Below, piece after piece: positions 12,301 through 27,300 of a DNA stretch of 64,000 nucleotides (position 1 is the stretch's first letter; the number at the start of each line of letters is the position of its first letter). Where the stretch lies: NCBI GenBank assembly GCA_903813345.2, contig CAIIXF020000004.1, positions 10,424,196-10,488,195 of the forward strand, given 5' to 3'. Made by a program: the position numbers and the translations under genes. The DNA comes from Owenia fusiformis (taxonomy: Eukaryota; Annelida; Polychaeta; Sabellida; Oweniidae). The notes below the pieces were generated by a model. That model made no database searches and was not told the DNA's origin. It saw only the letters and a program-made list of their open reading frames with translations.

Positions 12301-15300
12301 AAAATGTCGCCACATGCCATTTGTTGACACCCGTGGAATGCCATCCACAAAAAGAATATCAGAAAAACCATATTTTGATTCCACCTTTTTTCATAACCCC
12401 TGTGAACAGAAGGTAAATTGTCCATTAACAATGTAATACTTTAAGTATTGAAATTTGAGATAATTGTGAACAGAAAAAAATACACTACCAGATGCACATT
12501 AAAAAATCAAAAGGCAAGTCTTAGTTCGGACTTCGTTCTCCAAACTGAGACTAGTCCTTTGACAGTTAGTTTATTATGATTCACTGCAGGTGTCATTCAA
12601 ATTCTACACAACCTATTAACATACTGTAAACCTCAGAACAATTTTTAGATATATAATACTAATATATTTTAATTCATTCTTTACTTTAACATTTATTTAC
12701 AAATAATTTCTACCTGGACCCTGTCATTCTTGCTGTCAGCAATCATCATGTTACCATGGAGATCGATGCTGACACCAGATGGCTCTCTGAACAATCCATG
12801 ATCTGTGCCAAATCCGCCAAAGTCATAGACGAGCGAACCATTAAAGTTTGTCATGTAAATATGGCTGTGACCTAAAAGATACAATTTCAATTTAATTTCA
12901 ATTTTATTTATTATACCATCACCCAAATAAAGGGTATTAGGCAAAAGTACATACAGTAAATAAGTATATAACAATTAAGTATTTCATAACAAACATATTT
13001 ACAATTGCTTCCCAGCCTCATTTAGAAACTTACATAATGCTAACAATACTTTACTACAACAAATGAGCACTTGGAGTAAAGGGAAATACAATGTACTTAA
13101 ATATTTTTTTTATTACAACTGAATTTTCAAGATATGTCATAAGAAAAATGGGTAGTATTTATACTAAACATTCACTTACCCAAATCACTAACTATCAAAT
13201 GTTGATCGAAAACATCTAGAAATCTGCACTTTGATCCACGCTTGTGTTCAAGAATTGGAGAAAACAAACTTTGTTGGATGAGCTGACCATCTTGGTTGAA
13301 TATAAAAAGACTTGGGTCAATTCGCTGTGGGTCAACCGTGACTAGATCTCCAAAGCTGTTCAATGCAATACCTGTTCAAAAAAAATAGCAAGAGTTATTT
13401 AATACATGTGTGGAACATATCTGGTACCTCTACAGGGTTTCCCTTAAATATGTTCTAATCCTTAGCTTTAACAGCCATATTATGTCACTTAACTGTCTGC
13501 ACGATATCTGAATTGTTCTTTATTACATTATAACTAGACTTCATGGGACAATTTTACAAGAGGTTTCAGATGACTACTCAACTAGATGTACTTTTTATGC
13601 ACAAAAGTTCATGCTGTTGAAATCAAGGGGACAAAAAATCGACACCCTGTATCACCCTGGGTATAGTCTGTCACGTGACTTCATGGATGACGTGTGCGCG
13701 AGTGATTCGCATTTTCTTTCGCTTGAGGTTTGTAATCACACTTTTTACATGTTTTAAGATTTTGTATCTCTGTGAAACTTGTCCCGTACCATCAATGTCT
13801 GAAGACGATCTAATTCACCAAATATCTCATCCAAGCGTGTCCCGGTTAAAGAGAAATTCGCACTTTTGTGTCTCGCAAAATGACGTGTGCGCGAGTAAAT
13901 CCAATTTTACGAAGGATGGGTGCGCGAGTCTAAAATATTTTTATTCACTTGAGACAATTCTGCAAGCTAAGGCAGAATACAACTCACGTGACATTTGTTT
14001 TTGTCATCTTAAAGTAGTATGTTAAAGAATAGTTTGCTATTTTGTAGATGTTTCATGTATGGCACATACATGTCTACGTTTAATGACAATAAATGTTTTG
14101 AAATAGCTTGTAGGGCTGTCCGGCATTGCAGGTGAATTAAAATTTGAACCAAAAATTGAATTAAATTTTTGGCGGTCTCATAAAACCGGCAGCATATTCA
14201 TTTATTGACATCCCATACAAGGGGGGGGGGGTCAGAGTTGTTATGTGGTTACTCGGCATCCGCCACGATCAGAACCATGTAAGGAATAGTAAGGGGACGC
14301 CCATGATACCAAGTAATATCAAATAATTATAGGAGCTTCTAACTTCTTCCGCATCCCCACCCTTGGTATACGCAGCTGACAAAATGGATCGGTACGGGTC
14401 AAAAGCTGGACCGGTACGGGTTAACGGTTTTATTTGAATTTAAAACAGCTATAACTTGCTCAATATTGACTTCTTCGTATCTAAGTTGAAATATATGATC
14501 CCTCCGAATGATTTTAAGTACCCCCAAAGTTCACCCGTACAGGTCCAGCTTTTGACCCATACCGGTCCATTTCGTCAGCTGCGTATACCAAGGGTGATCC
14601 CACATACTTTGTTTTTACAGACTCAGAAATCAATGTTCGCTATAAATGTAGCAATATAATATGAGCTTTCGTGTACTCAGATCCTCCATTTGTAAAAAAA
14701 CAATTGAAGAACAGCATAATAGAAAGTCAAATACAAAATTGATTTGCGCCCAAAATAGTTTGGGTAATGATTCCCGTCACTACCATGCATTTGTCCCCAA
14801 AGCAAGGTATTCAGATGGGTAAAATCTTGATACCTCCCCCTCCCCTACTAGAAATGATTTGAATTTGGTTTAAAAATGTATACCCCAAGAACACTTTAAG
14901 GTATCATAAATTATTGAGGTAGTTATTAGTTAGAAAACACCGTGCCCTTATACACCCTTGGTATACGCAGCTAACGAAAATTGACCGGTACGGGTCAAAA
15001 GCTGGACCGGTACGGGTTAACGGTTTTATTTGAATTTAAAACAGCCATAACTTGCTCAATATTGACTTCCTCGTGTCTAATTTGAAATATATGATGCCTC
15101 CCGATGCTTTTAAGTAACCCAATTTTTTAAAGATTTTTAAACGGACCAAATTCTCTAAATGCGCATTTATGCTCTTTTCTATGGTGTAAATGTCATGCTA
15201 TTTACCTCTTGTGAGTTTCAATGACGCGCGTTTGATTTTATAAAAAAATGCCAAACTTTGTGACAAAGAATTTCATCCTACTTTCAGCGAGAAGACGGAC

Positions 15301-18300
15301 CGGTTCGGGGCGATAGCATGAACATAATTTAGGAATCTTTATACATGTGTTTAAGTTTGGCATTTTTTATAAAATCAAACGCGCGTCATTGAAACTCACA
15401 AGATGTAAATAGCATGTCATTTACATCATACCTTGATGGGGAAAAATAGATCTTACAAGTTAGAAGTACTAAATAAAAGTTATCGTGAAAATGAGACAGT
15501 CGTTCTTATATAAATGCGCATTTAGAGAGTTTTGGTCCGTTTAAAAATCTGTAAAAAATTGGGGTACTTAAGAGCATCGGGAGGCATCATATATTTCAAA
15601 TTAGACACGAGGAAGTCAATATTGAGCAAGTTATGGCTGTTTTAAATTCAAATAAAACCGTTAACCCGTACCGGTCCAGCTTTTGACCCGTACCGGTCAA
15701 TTTTCGTTAGCTGCGTATACCAAGGGTGTTATAGTATTTATTACAATTCTAGAACCTTGTAACAAAATCAATATTGTGTCTAGCTTGCAGAATTGTTTAA
15801 AATGAATATAAATATGTTAGACTCGCGCACCCATCCTTCGTAAAATTCGATTTACTCGCGCACACGTCATTTTGCGAGACACAAAAGTGCGAATTTCTCT
15901 TTAACCGGGACACGCTTGGATGAGATATTTGGTGAATTAGATCGTCTTCAGACATTGATGGTACGGGACAAGTTTCACAGAGATACAAAATCTTAAAACA
16001 TGTAAAAAGTGTGATTACAAACCTCAAGCGAAAGAAAATGCGAATCACTCGCGCACACGTCATCCATGAAGTCACGTGACAGACTATACCCAGGGTGTGT
16101 ATGTATGTGTATATATTTATTGCCCTTTATATAAAGGAGATAATTAAAAGGTGGTTTAGTTGGGAGATGTTCCACTAACAGAGATTTATGCAACCCTGTG
16201 TCAATTAGTCCTGGGTCTCTGAAAATTGTAATCGAGGTGTTTCACTTTACATGTATTGCTGTACAGTATATAACAGTGACGAGATCAATTTGTATCCTAA
16301 ATACTGTAGCCTATTACTCATGGACACATGTTTACAGGTTTATTAGGTCAAATGTACGGTAATAAGCTTAATTTATTACATATTTTTTTATCTTAATATA
16401 TCAGCTTCCTATTTCTAGGTTCATTGGTTGTTGCGACAACACAGTAGCCTGAAATTTTTTGGACAAACGATTATATATTACATCATGTCAAAATATTTTA
16501 CCATAGGGAGACTGCAAAATGTCTTTTCCAAACGACCTCATCTTTTCTCCATTCTTGTTGAAGACTTGAATTGTTTTCATGTCCTTCACAAAGATGTCAC
16601 CTGCATCATTTGTTACTGCGGCTGATGGCCTCTTAAATACTGCAGTTCCCTAAATATACAGATGTACATGTATGCATTCAGCATATTTATCCTGACCTTT
16701 TAAAACTCATTAGCAAGGCACATGGTGAGCATCATCCCTAAATATTAAATGTGGCTCCTTAGAAATTTGTGCAAACGAAATGAGGTACATAGTTTGTCTT
16801 GAAATGTGCAGAGAACTACCTGCCTACGAACTGACATATATGCTTTTCTTTGGTCAGATGAGAACAGAGCTTTATCCTTAGCCAACATTTTTTATACAAT
16901 GGGTGAAAAGTGAACACTAATAAAAAGACACTGTTAGTTAACATTGCTCAAGTCCTACTATCACAAGTATATCTGATGAAACAACTAATATAAATGTACA
17001 TCAAGAGGCGTAGCCAGCAATTTTTAAGGGGTGTGATTTTTTGGATTTTCATCACTGAAAGTGAAGTGACCCCTAAAAGTGGAAAAGGTGGTACGGGGTT
17101 CACCCCTGGAAATGTATATGGCGCATTCCAAGCATTTCAAACTATGATTTGTTCATTTTTTCAACAAATTTTACAAAATCGCTTTTTTTCTTTTTTTGTG
17201 GAGGATGTGGGATCGCACCCATCTCATCCCCCCTGGCTACACCCATGACATCATGCAATGTATACTAAAAATACATCAAAATATCTCACTGAGTCTCCCA
17301 AGGTGAACTTGTTTGTTCCATCTGGTGTGAAAACTTTTACCATGTCGTTGCCATTATCACAAATTATGACATCACCACTTGGTGCCACGGTAACACCAAT
17401 AGGGAAGCTCAAACTTTGTGCATCTTTTCCCTTCTGTCCTATTGTATTCACATGTTTGGCAAAAATTGCTTATGAAAAGAAACAAAGCTTATCAAATCAC
17501 AGTGTACAAAGTTTGATCACAGTATTATTTTATTTATTTAATGTATTAGTGCATAATCTTAAGTTTTTGAAAACAAACCAAAGAAATATTCAGATACAAA
17601 TATCTAGGTAATAAAAAAGATAAGTTCCAAAATAACAAGACAAAATGGTAATCTAAGATGACTTTTTAATTTAAGAATGCTTAAACGGAAATGTACTCCT
17701 GATCTCACCTGGTATTGGTTTGTTGTGGTTACGTTGAGCATGGCAACTCACATGGTTCATAATGGCACTATATTCACCCATAGGTGTCACTCGTCTCTTT
17801 GTTGGCTTTGATGGGACATCATTTGACTTGTTCGTGTTTGCTCTCATTTTACCATTATCTGAGGTTCCAGCTGGTACTTTTGAGTTTGTATTTAAATGAC
17901 TTCCTTGCTCTTTGTTGGTTTCGTTTACTTTCTCTTGCTCGGTAAGTTTGTTACTTGTATTGTCTGTTGATTTGGCAAAGGTGATAATACGTCTATGAGG
18001 TTTGTCATCGACAATAAGCGCCCTGCTAGATTTCGTTTTTGTTTGGGCACTGCCCCCCATAATAGTGACTTTTACACTTGCATGTTCATTTGAGGTTACA
18101 TTCTCAACTGTGTTAATGACCTTCCCTTTGGGTTTGATGGCGGCTGGGTTGTCACTACGAAAGCCCCTGCCTCGCGATCGCCCAAATCTTAAATCGGTTT
18201 CTGAACCTTGGCTTGGCACACTTGCTGATCTTGGCCTATCTAATAAGTTTGTGTCACTTTGTGGGGTCTGTTTGGGGACCCCTTCAGCTGAACTGATCAA

Positions 18301-21300
18301 TTCCCTCGCTTGCGTCAGAATTTTTGAAACAGTTTTTTCAGATATCCCTTGATCAGAATCCAATTCTTTATCCTTATTAGTTACTGTCCTTTGAAATTTT
18401 CCTGCTATGTTGACACGTATGGCTTTCCCAGAATCTTTCTCAGCAATCCTTTTTGGGCTTGTTGGACTTTGAGGCTTGACTGGAAGATGTGGAGACTCTC
18501 CTACCATTTTGCCTTAAAAAATAAGACACACAATGATTAAAATTGTACATCATCGAAGAAAGGTAGAGGAGGATGGAGGATGGGACAAACCAAATGTGAA
18601 ATATTTAGATTCTAATGAGCACTGATTTCTTGTATGAGTTTTGCTACTTGTAAATATTTTTTGTCTTTGGATCATATGCCCCTTGGGTTGTCTTCCACTA
18701 TTGTGACTGTACTTGTATTATTTGGAATTTAGGAAATAAATAAAACAACCAAACAAACAAAATGGCTGCAACTTCATTAACCCAGCATGCCCTACCTTGG
18801 CACTTCTGCTCTTGCAACTGTAAAATTGTCAAGTTGAGCAGATAAGCAGTTTTCTTGAAATATGGATAACTAGATTTGTGTAATGCCTGCCAACATGCCA
18901 CATCATCAGCACCAGACGACAAAACAGCACTTTTTCAAAATGCGATAAAAAACAGGATATATTGTATTGCCATTCATTGCAGTAGACTAGCTTCACTGAA
19001 AATTCAACTGAGTTTCCGTATTGGTTCAATAAGCTCACAACTGCTTACCTTTATCATCATGGAGCACTTTGCGCCGTTTCAAGGCTTGTTGTGGTGTCTT
19101 TGTGGTCCCCATCATCATATTGTCATCCTCATTCAAACCTTTTAACATTGTAGCTGTTTAATTTTATATTTAAGTACAGTACACATAAACATATGGTAAA
19201 AATGCATTGGCCTTCAATGTATATCAATACTGGTCCACAACATGGTGATACTAATTGGTGTTAGTACATGTATCATACAATACAGTGGACAAAATTCTTT
19301 GGATATTTAACCTTCACATAAATCTGGATTCCAAATACTTAGTTATGCTAACTAATAGAGTTCCGACTGCAAAGACCTACAAAGATTTCTTCTAACATCC
19401 CTAAACTTGGAGAAATAATTCAAAACAAGACACATAGTGATAAATATGGCACTTTGAAGACTGAAATGGTCACCATGTAATTACCCAGCATACCCTGAAA
19501 TGATCACCATGCAATTACCCAGCATACCCTGAAATAGTCACCATGTAATTTACCCAGCATACCCTGAAATAGTCACCATGTAATTACCCAACATACCCAG
19601 AACCTTATCAGATCTTGGCACTAATCTGCTCCTGCATTGGCCACTTTTTTTTGTGGTGACAACAAAGTGGTGTACAAAAGCAGTTTTTGAGGTAATTCAA
19701 AATGATAACTTTGAAAGTGGAAAACTTGCTATGAGATATTACAAAAAATGCAAAATTGCTATCTTCTCATAGCAGACAAATCTTCCAATCCCGCCCAGTG
19801 AGTATATGTACATACCTCCAAACATTGTAGACTTTGGCATGTCTCCACTTCCAAATTTAAATACAGGACTTGTAGATCGTGGTCTGGCATTTTCTGGTTC
19901 AGCAAAGTTGTATACACAGGGCTGTACAGGATCACCTGGTTGTGCAGCAGTAGGACTGGTAGACTTTGATCTCTCCTTGTTATTAAATGAAAAGTATATT
20001 TACTTTCAATTTTTGAATATCTTAAGTTTACTGTCCATTACTGTAGCAAAACGAGCGTTACGTAACATTTATAATGCGCTATTGTTTGTCAACTCAACCT
20101 CACAACAAAATGACTACCTTGTTGAAAAATTAGAAATGGAAAATAAAGATTTATCTCGACATTCATTAAGAAAAATGCAAATACAAGCATCTTAAACAGG
20201 CTTATATTCATGTATTTTAAAATCTATTGTTAAGTCTATTGTCTAGTCATGACATCATAAAATACTTACTGGGTGAGTCTGCTGCTCTTGTTCCAATGTG
20301 ACATCATTTGTGTCCTCAGCACTGGTGTTTTAAAATATATTGTTAAGTCTATTGTCTAGTCATGACATCATAAAATACTTAGTCTGCTGCTCTTGTTCCA
20401 TCGTGACATCATAAGTGTCCTCAGCACTGGTGTTTTAAAATCTATTGTGAAATCTATTGTCTAGTCATGACATCATAAAATACTTATTGGGCGAGTCTGC
20501 TGCTCTTGTTCCATCGTGACATCATTAGTGTCCTCAGCACTGGTGTTTTAAAATCTATTGTGAAATCTATTGTCTAGTTATGACATCATAAAATACTTAC
20601 TGGGTGAGTCTGCTGCTCTTGTTCCATTGTGACATCATTTGTGCCCTCAGCACTGGTGTTTTAAAATCTATTGTTTAGTCTATTGTCTAGTTATGACATC
20701 ATAAAATACTTACTGGGTGAGTCTGCTGCTCTTGTTCCATTGTGACATCATTGGTGTCCTCGGCACTGGTGTTTTAAAATATATTGTTTAGTCTATTGTC
20801 TAGTTATGACATCATAAAATACTTACTGGGCGAGTCTGCTGCTCTTGTTCCATTGTGACATCATTTGTGACCTCCGCACTGGTGTTTTAAAATCTATTGT
20901 TATGTCTATTGTCTAGTTATGACATCATAAAATACTTACTGGGCGAGTCTGCTGCTCTTGTTCCATTGTGACATCATTTGTGCCCTCAGCACTGGTGTTT
21001 TAAAATCTATTGTTATGTCTATTGTCTAGTTATGACATCATAAAATACTTACTGGGCGAGTCTGCTGCTCTTGTTCCATTGTGACATCATTTGTGCCCTC
21101 AGCACTGGTGTTTTAAAATCTATTGTTATGTCTATTGTCTAGTTATGACATCATAAAATACTTACTGGGTGAGTCTGCTGCTCTTGTTCTATTGTGACAT
21201 CATTTGTGCCCTCAGCACTGGTGTTTTAAAATCTATTGTTATGTCTATTGTCTAGTTATGACATCATAAAATACTTACTGGGCGAGTCTGCTGCTCTTGT

Positions 21301-24300
21301 TCCATTGTGACATCATTTGTGCCCTCAGCACTGGTGTTTTAAAATCTATTGTTATGTCTATTGTCTAGTAATGACATCATAAAATACTTACTGGGTGAGT
21401 CTGCTGCTCTTGTTCTATTGTGACATCATTTGTGCCCTCAGCACTGGTGTTTTAAAATCTATTGTTATGTCTATTGTCTAGTTATGACATCATAAAATAC
21501 TTACTGGGCGAGTCTGCTGCTCTTGTTCCATTGTGACATCATTTGTGCCCTCAGCACTGGTGTTTTAAAATCTATTGTTATGTCTATTGTCTAGTTATGA
21601 CATCATAAAATACTTACTGGGCAAGTCTGCTGCTCTTGTTCCATTGTGACATCATTTGTGCCCTCAGCACTGGTGTTTTAAAATCTATTGTTATGTCAAT
21701 TGTCTAGTTATGACATCATAAAATACTTACTGGGCGAGTCTGCTGCTCTTGTTCCATTGTGACATCATTTGTGCCCTCAGCACTGGTGTTTTAAAATCTA
21801 TTGTTATGTCAATTGTCTAGTTATGACATCATAAAATACTTACTGGGCGAGTCTGCTGCTCTTGTTCCATTGTGACATCATTTGTGCCCTCAGCACTGGT
21901 GTTTTAAAATCTATTGTTATGTCTATTGTCTAGTTATGACATCATAAATTACTTACTGGGTGAGTCTGCTGCTCTTGTTCCATTGTGACATCATTTGTGC
22001 CCTCAGCACTGGTGTTTTAAAATCTATTGTTATGTCTATTGTCTAGTTATGACATCATAAAATACTTACTGGGCGAGTATGCTGCTCTTGTTCCATTGTG
22101 ACATCATTGGTGTCCTCAGCACTGGTGTTTTAAAATATATTGTGAAATCTATTGTCTAGTTATGACATCATAAAATACTTACTGGGTGAGTCTGCTGCTC
22201 CTGTTCCATTGTGACATCATTGGTGTCCTCAGCACTGGTGTTTTAAAATCTATTGTTATGTCTATTGTCTAGTTATGACATCATAAAATACTTACTGGGC
22301 GAGTCTGCTGCTCTTGTTCCATCGTGACATCATTAGTGTCCTCAGCACTGGTGTTTTAAAATCTATTGTGAAATCTATTGTCTAGTTATGACATCATGAA
22401 ATACTTACTGGGTGAGTCTGCTGCTCTTGTTCCATTGTGACATCATTTGTGTCCTCAGCACTGGTGTTTTAAAATCTATTGTTTAGTCTATTGTCTAGTT
22501 ATGACATCATAAAATACTTACTGGGCGAGTATGCTGCTCTTGTTCCATTGTGACATCATTGGTGTCCTCAGCACTGGTGTTTTAAAATCTATTGTGAAAT
22601 CTATTGTCTAGTTATGACATCATAAAATACTTACTGGGTGAGTCTGCTGCTCCTGTTCCATTGTGACATCATTTGTGTCCTCAGCACTGGTGTTTTCAAG
22701 GCTTTGAAGCTCTGATTGTACCTCTTCCACTTCCTGTTCAATATTATCATTTGAGAGGTTAAGTTAGAATTGATTAAAAGAACATGAAACATATAATAAA
22801 ATTATGGTTCCCTTAGGTCTATTTTCCCTTCAAAGATTTTCATGATTGCTTCCAAGCCCGCCCTATAATTTATTTTTTGGCAAAATGAAGTCTTACTTTT
22901 GATCTTCATAGTATTTCCAATGGATTGATAATTTCTTGATCTTTCATTGGACACCAAGAACAACTCAAACAGACCACACCAGGGTATTAAAAAATGTTTT
23001 TGATCAGTCAATTTTTATACGTCAATGAAAGATGGCGATAGTGTTTGCATCACATGATCCATTCATTTTTAGTAGAATATTTACTGATCACACATGAATT
23101 GAGCCAAACCCATAATACAATATTAGATATGGTAAATCACCATAGATATATCAGGAAAATAAAAATACCAACAAAACAGAGAAGGCTGAGAAGATGTCAA
23201 TTGTTTAGAGGTCTGGTATTTTATCATTTTTTAACCTTGCTTTATGTACATTTGGTTTTCTGAAAGTTGCCTTGTATGCATACAATAACCTATAATTGAG
23301 TCAATGTAATGTCCATTTTTGAAAATTGAATATTTTGACCTTTGAAAGACAGTGACTGACAACTGACTCGCCATGTGAGCTTAAAAGAAAGAAATAACCT
23401 GAATAGTTCATAAGAGAATATTTTAAAGGGGATTCATGGGATAAAAAATAAATAAAATGTTGAGTGTACTAACCTCAGTGACTTTCGTCAAGTTGATATT
23501 CATAGGAGGCAATGTCCTATCACTACTGGGAGTACTGAACAATCTGCGTGCTTGGTCTCTAGATGGTTCTGTTATGCTAGTTGTATTCAGCTTCTCACTA
23601 ATGTCACTCACAGAGTTGGTATTAACATGTTGACTCTCCTCTGCCTCTCTTGCAATTTCTCTATCACTATTGCCTATAATAATTAAATGAATATCAATAC
23701 ATGCAATTTGTCTTTGGGTCATTCTGATATACTAGTTGTGTTCAGCTTCACACTAATGTCACTCACAGAGTTGGTATCAACATCTTCTGCCTCTCTTGTA
23801 ATTTCTCTATCACTATTGCCTATAATAATTAAATGAATATCAACACATGCAATTTGTGTATGGGTCATTCTGTTATACTAGTTGTGTTCAGCTTCACACT
23901 AATGACACTTACAGAGTCGGTATTAACATGGTGACTCTCTTCTGCCTCTCTTGCAATTTCTCTATCACTATTGCCTATAATAATTAAATGAATATCAATA
24001 CATGCGATTTGTGTAGGGGTCATTCTGATATACTACATTTAGTTGTGTTCAGCTTCTCACTTATGTCACTCACAGAGTTCGTATTAACATGGTGACTCTC
24101 TTCTGCCTCTCTTGCAATTTCTCTATCACTATTGCCTATAATAATTAAATGAATATCAATACATGCGATTTGTGTATGGGTCATTCTGATATACTACATT
24201 TAGTTGTGTTCAGCTTCTCACTAATGTCACTCACAGAGTTGGTATTAACATGGTGACTCTCTTCTGCTTCTCTTGCAATTTCTCTATCACTATTCCCTAT

Positions 24301-27300
24301 AATAATTAAATGAATATCAATACATGCGATTTGTGTATGGGTCATTCTGATATACTACATTTAGTTGTGTTCAGCTTCTCACTTATGTCACTCACAGAGT
24401 TCGTATTAACATGGTGACTCTCTTCTGCCTCTCTTGCAATTTCTCTATCACTATTGCCTATAATAATAATTATGTGAATATCAATACATGGGATTTGTGT
24501 ATGGGTCATTCTGATATACTACATTTAGTTGTGTTCAGCTTCTCACTTATGTCACTCACAGAGTTGGTATTAACATGGTGACTCTCTTCTGCCTCTCTTG
24601 CAATTTCTCTATCACTATTGCCTATAATAATAATTATGTGAATATCAATACATGGGATTTGTGTATCGGTCATTCTGATATACTACATTTAGTTGTGTTC
24701 AGCTTCTCACTTATGTCACTCACAGAGTTCGTATTAACATGGTGACTCTCTTCTGCCTCTCTTGCAATTTCTCTATCACTATTGCCTATAATAACTAAAT
24801 GAATATCAATACATGCGATTTGTCTTTGGGTCATTCTGATATACTACATTTAGTTGTGTTCAGCTTCTCACTTATGTCACTCACAGAGTTGGTATTAACA
24901 TGGTGACTCTCTTCTGCCTCTCTTGCAATTTCTCTATCACTATTGCCTATAATAATTAAATGAATATCAATACATGCGATTTGTGTAGGGGTCATTCTGA
25001 TATACTACATTTAGTTGTGTTCAGCTTCTCACTTATGTCACTCACAGAGTTCGTATTAACATGGTGACTCTCTTCTGCCTCTCTTGCAATTTCTCTATCA
25101 CTATTGCCTATAATAATTAAATGAATATCAATACATGCGATTTGTCTTTGGGTCATTCTGATATACTAGTTGTGTTCAGCTTCTCACTAATGTCACTCAC
25201 AGAGTTGGTATTAACATGGTGACTCTCCTCTACCTCTCTTGCAATTTCTCTATCACTATTGCCTATAATAATTTAATCATGAATATCAACAGTAAGGGAA
25301 GGAAGTTACACCTGGTTAGAAGACAACAAATTAATACAAAGTTAAAGGATCAAATGACACTCATTTCTCCAATCATCAGACAGATCACAAATTATACACC
25401 ACAAAATAGTATTCTATTTACTCTTTTTGGGTCATTTTGAAATGCTACAGAAACGTAAGACATATATAAGAAAGTAGACAAGAACACAAATGTGTACAAT
25501 ATGTCCCCACCAATGGGTGATCCTGTCAAATGGTTATCCTGAAATGAGTAGACAAGACTTTACTGTTACAATTTTGGGATGGAAAATGCAAGAATTTACC
25601 CAGAATGCCAAAAAATTAGTCAGCTCTAGATTTTCATACTAAGAATCATCCCTGAAAATTTGAAATTGATCCGTGAAACAGTAAACCAGAAAACACGTAA
25701 ACAAGACTTTACAGACAAGATTTTAGGACGGAAAAATCCAAAATGGCTGCCTTGAAATTTACCCAGAATGCCAAAAAACTAATCAGATCTAGATTTTCAT
25801 AATAAGAATCATCCCTAAAAATTTGAAATTTATCTACCAAATGGTTCACCTGAAAACGCGTAGACTTTACAGACAAGATTTTAGGACGAAAAATCCAAAA
25901 TGGCTGCCTTGACATTTACCCAGAATGCCAAAAAACTAATCAGTTCTAGATTTTCATACTAAGAATCATCCCTGAAAAGGACAGGTGGCGGTAAACCCCT
26001 CTTTTAGCCCCCCTACAAAACAAGTATATATTGACATGGAATTGAAGAGGAAGTATGACTCATTACTTAAAATGTGATTTCTGAGAGTTTTGACATTTGA
26101 CCTTGACACTAGGGTGGTTTAAAGGTCAACTTTGAGAGTTGCTATTTTTGTCAAAATTTTACTGTTTCTAATCCAAGAAATGAGAGCAGTTGGCTTTATT
26201 TTGATTGTGACTGATAAAAAGACATGTGAATAAAAATAAATTTTTTTTTAATAAATTATCACGGGCAATTACCTGAAAATCTTGAGAATAAATACCACTA
26301 TGGGCATTTTTAGGGGGACTAAAATTTCTTGTTTCAAAAATGATTGCTCTTGTTGCCTTTCGAGACTCTAACAGTATCCTAAGCATGTTTTAAGAGTTGA
26401 GATGTGATTATTATTTTAAATGCCCATGGGCAATTTGGATAAAATGACTGAAATTAAATGCACACAAGGGCACTTCAAAAAGAATGAATTTTCTTATTTC
26501 AATTGCTTCTCGCCAGTTTTCTAAACATGTTTGCCATATTCTAAATAGTTATAGGGTCACTTTTACTAAATGCCCATTGGCATTTGGCATTTTATTTGGC
26601 ATTTGAAATTAAAATGTTTGAATGTACACTTACTTTTAAAGTTATGTGCCAATTTGCAGTTCCCATATTTGAAACACAAATAATTCAGAGAAATCCTCTC
26701 TCAATATATATCATAAAATATAAGGCAGCATCGTGTATGAATGGCATGACACTCAAAGGATTGCCTAAAATAATTTCTACTTATTCCCTATTTAGAAAAA
26801 CACTTAGGCCATTCAAATATTTTCTTATAATAATGTCACTAAATTCTATTTTGATGGTAAACATAAAGTGTACCCATATTCAGACAGCCTTGTGATAGGG
26901 GTTCTTACTGCCAATTTTTCAAAGAAACTGAGAACTTATGCCACTTTTTGAAATTGCACATCTCAAGAAGAAAGGTTTATCTACAACTTGCAATTGGTTT
27001 TAAAAGTAAATGGAAGAATGAGTTTTTCAGAAAAAGTCTAAGTGGACCAATAGTCTGTTAAATGGACCTGTTCTTTGAAATTGATCTACCAAACGGTTCA
27101 CCTGAAAACGCGTAGACAAGACTTTACAGACAAGATTTTAGGACGGAAAATCCAAAATGGCAGCCCTGACCAGTGTCCTCCCTAATTTTTCAAAAGTGAG
27201 TGGTGAAAAAGTTTGAATAAAAATTGATGGGTGGTGGCAAAATTATTAGGGTGGTGATAAGTTTACAAAAACGTGCTTAAAAAAATCGGCGCCGCTTCGC

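Larger units (their letters stand above)
13653..16097. mobile_element. Foldback DNA element, CACCCTGGGTATA ends, 5-bp TGTAT duplication
   Basis: Left arm 13653-13971 and right arm 15780-16097 are nearly perfect inverted copies, so the same spurious frame appears on both strands. TGTAT flanks both ends (13648-13652, 16098-16102). The interior carries two further inserted elements of a related family. It encodes no transposase. Without those insertions it would be about 1.4 kb. Confidence 0.85.

Noticed and set aside
13675-16075. Identical 90-110-residue frames on opposite strands
   Set aside because: They lie in the inverted arms of a foldback element and show no protein domain; identity reflects the arms.
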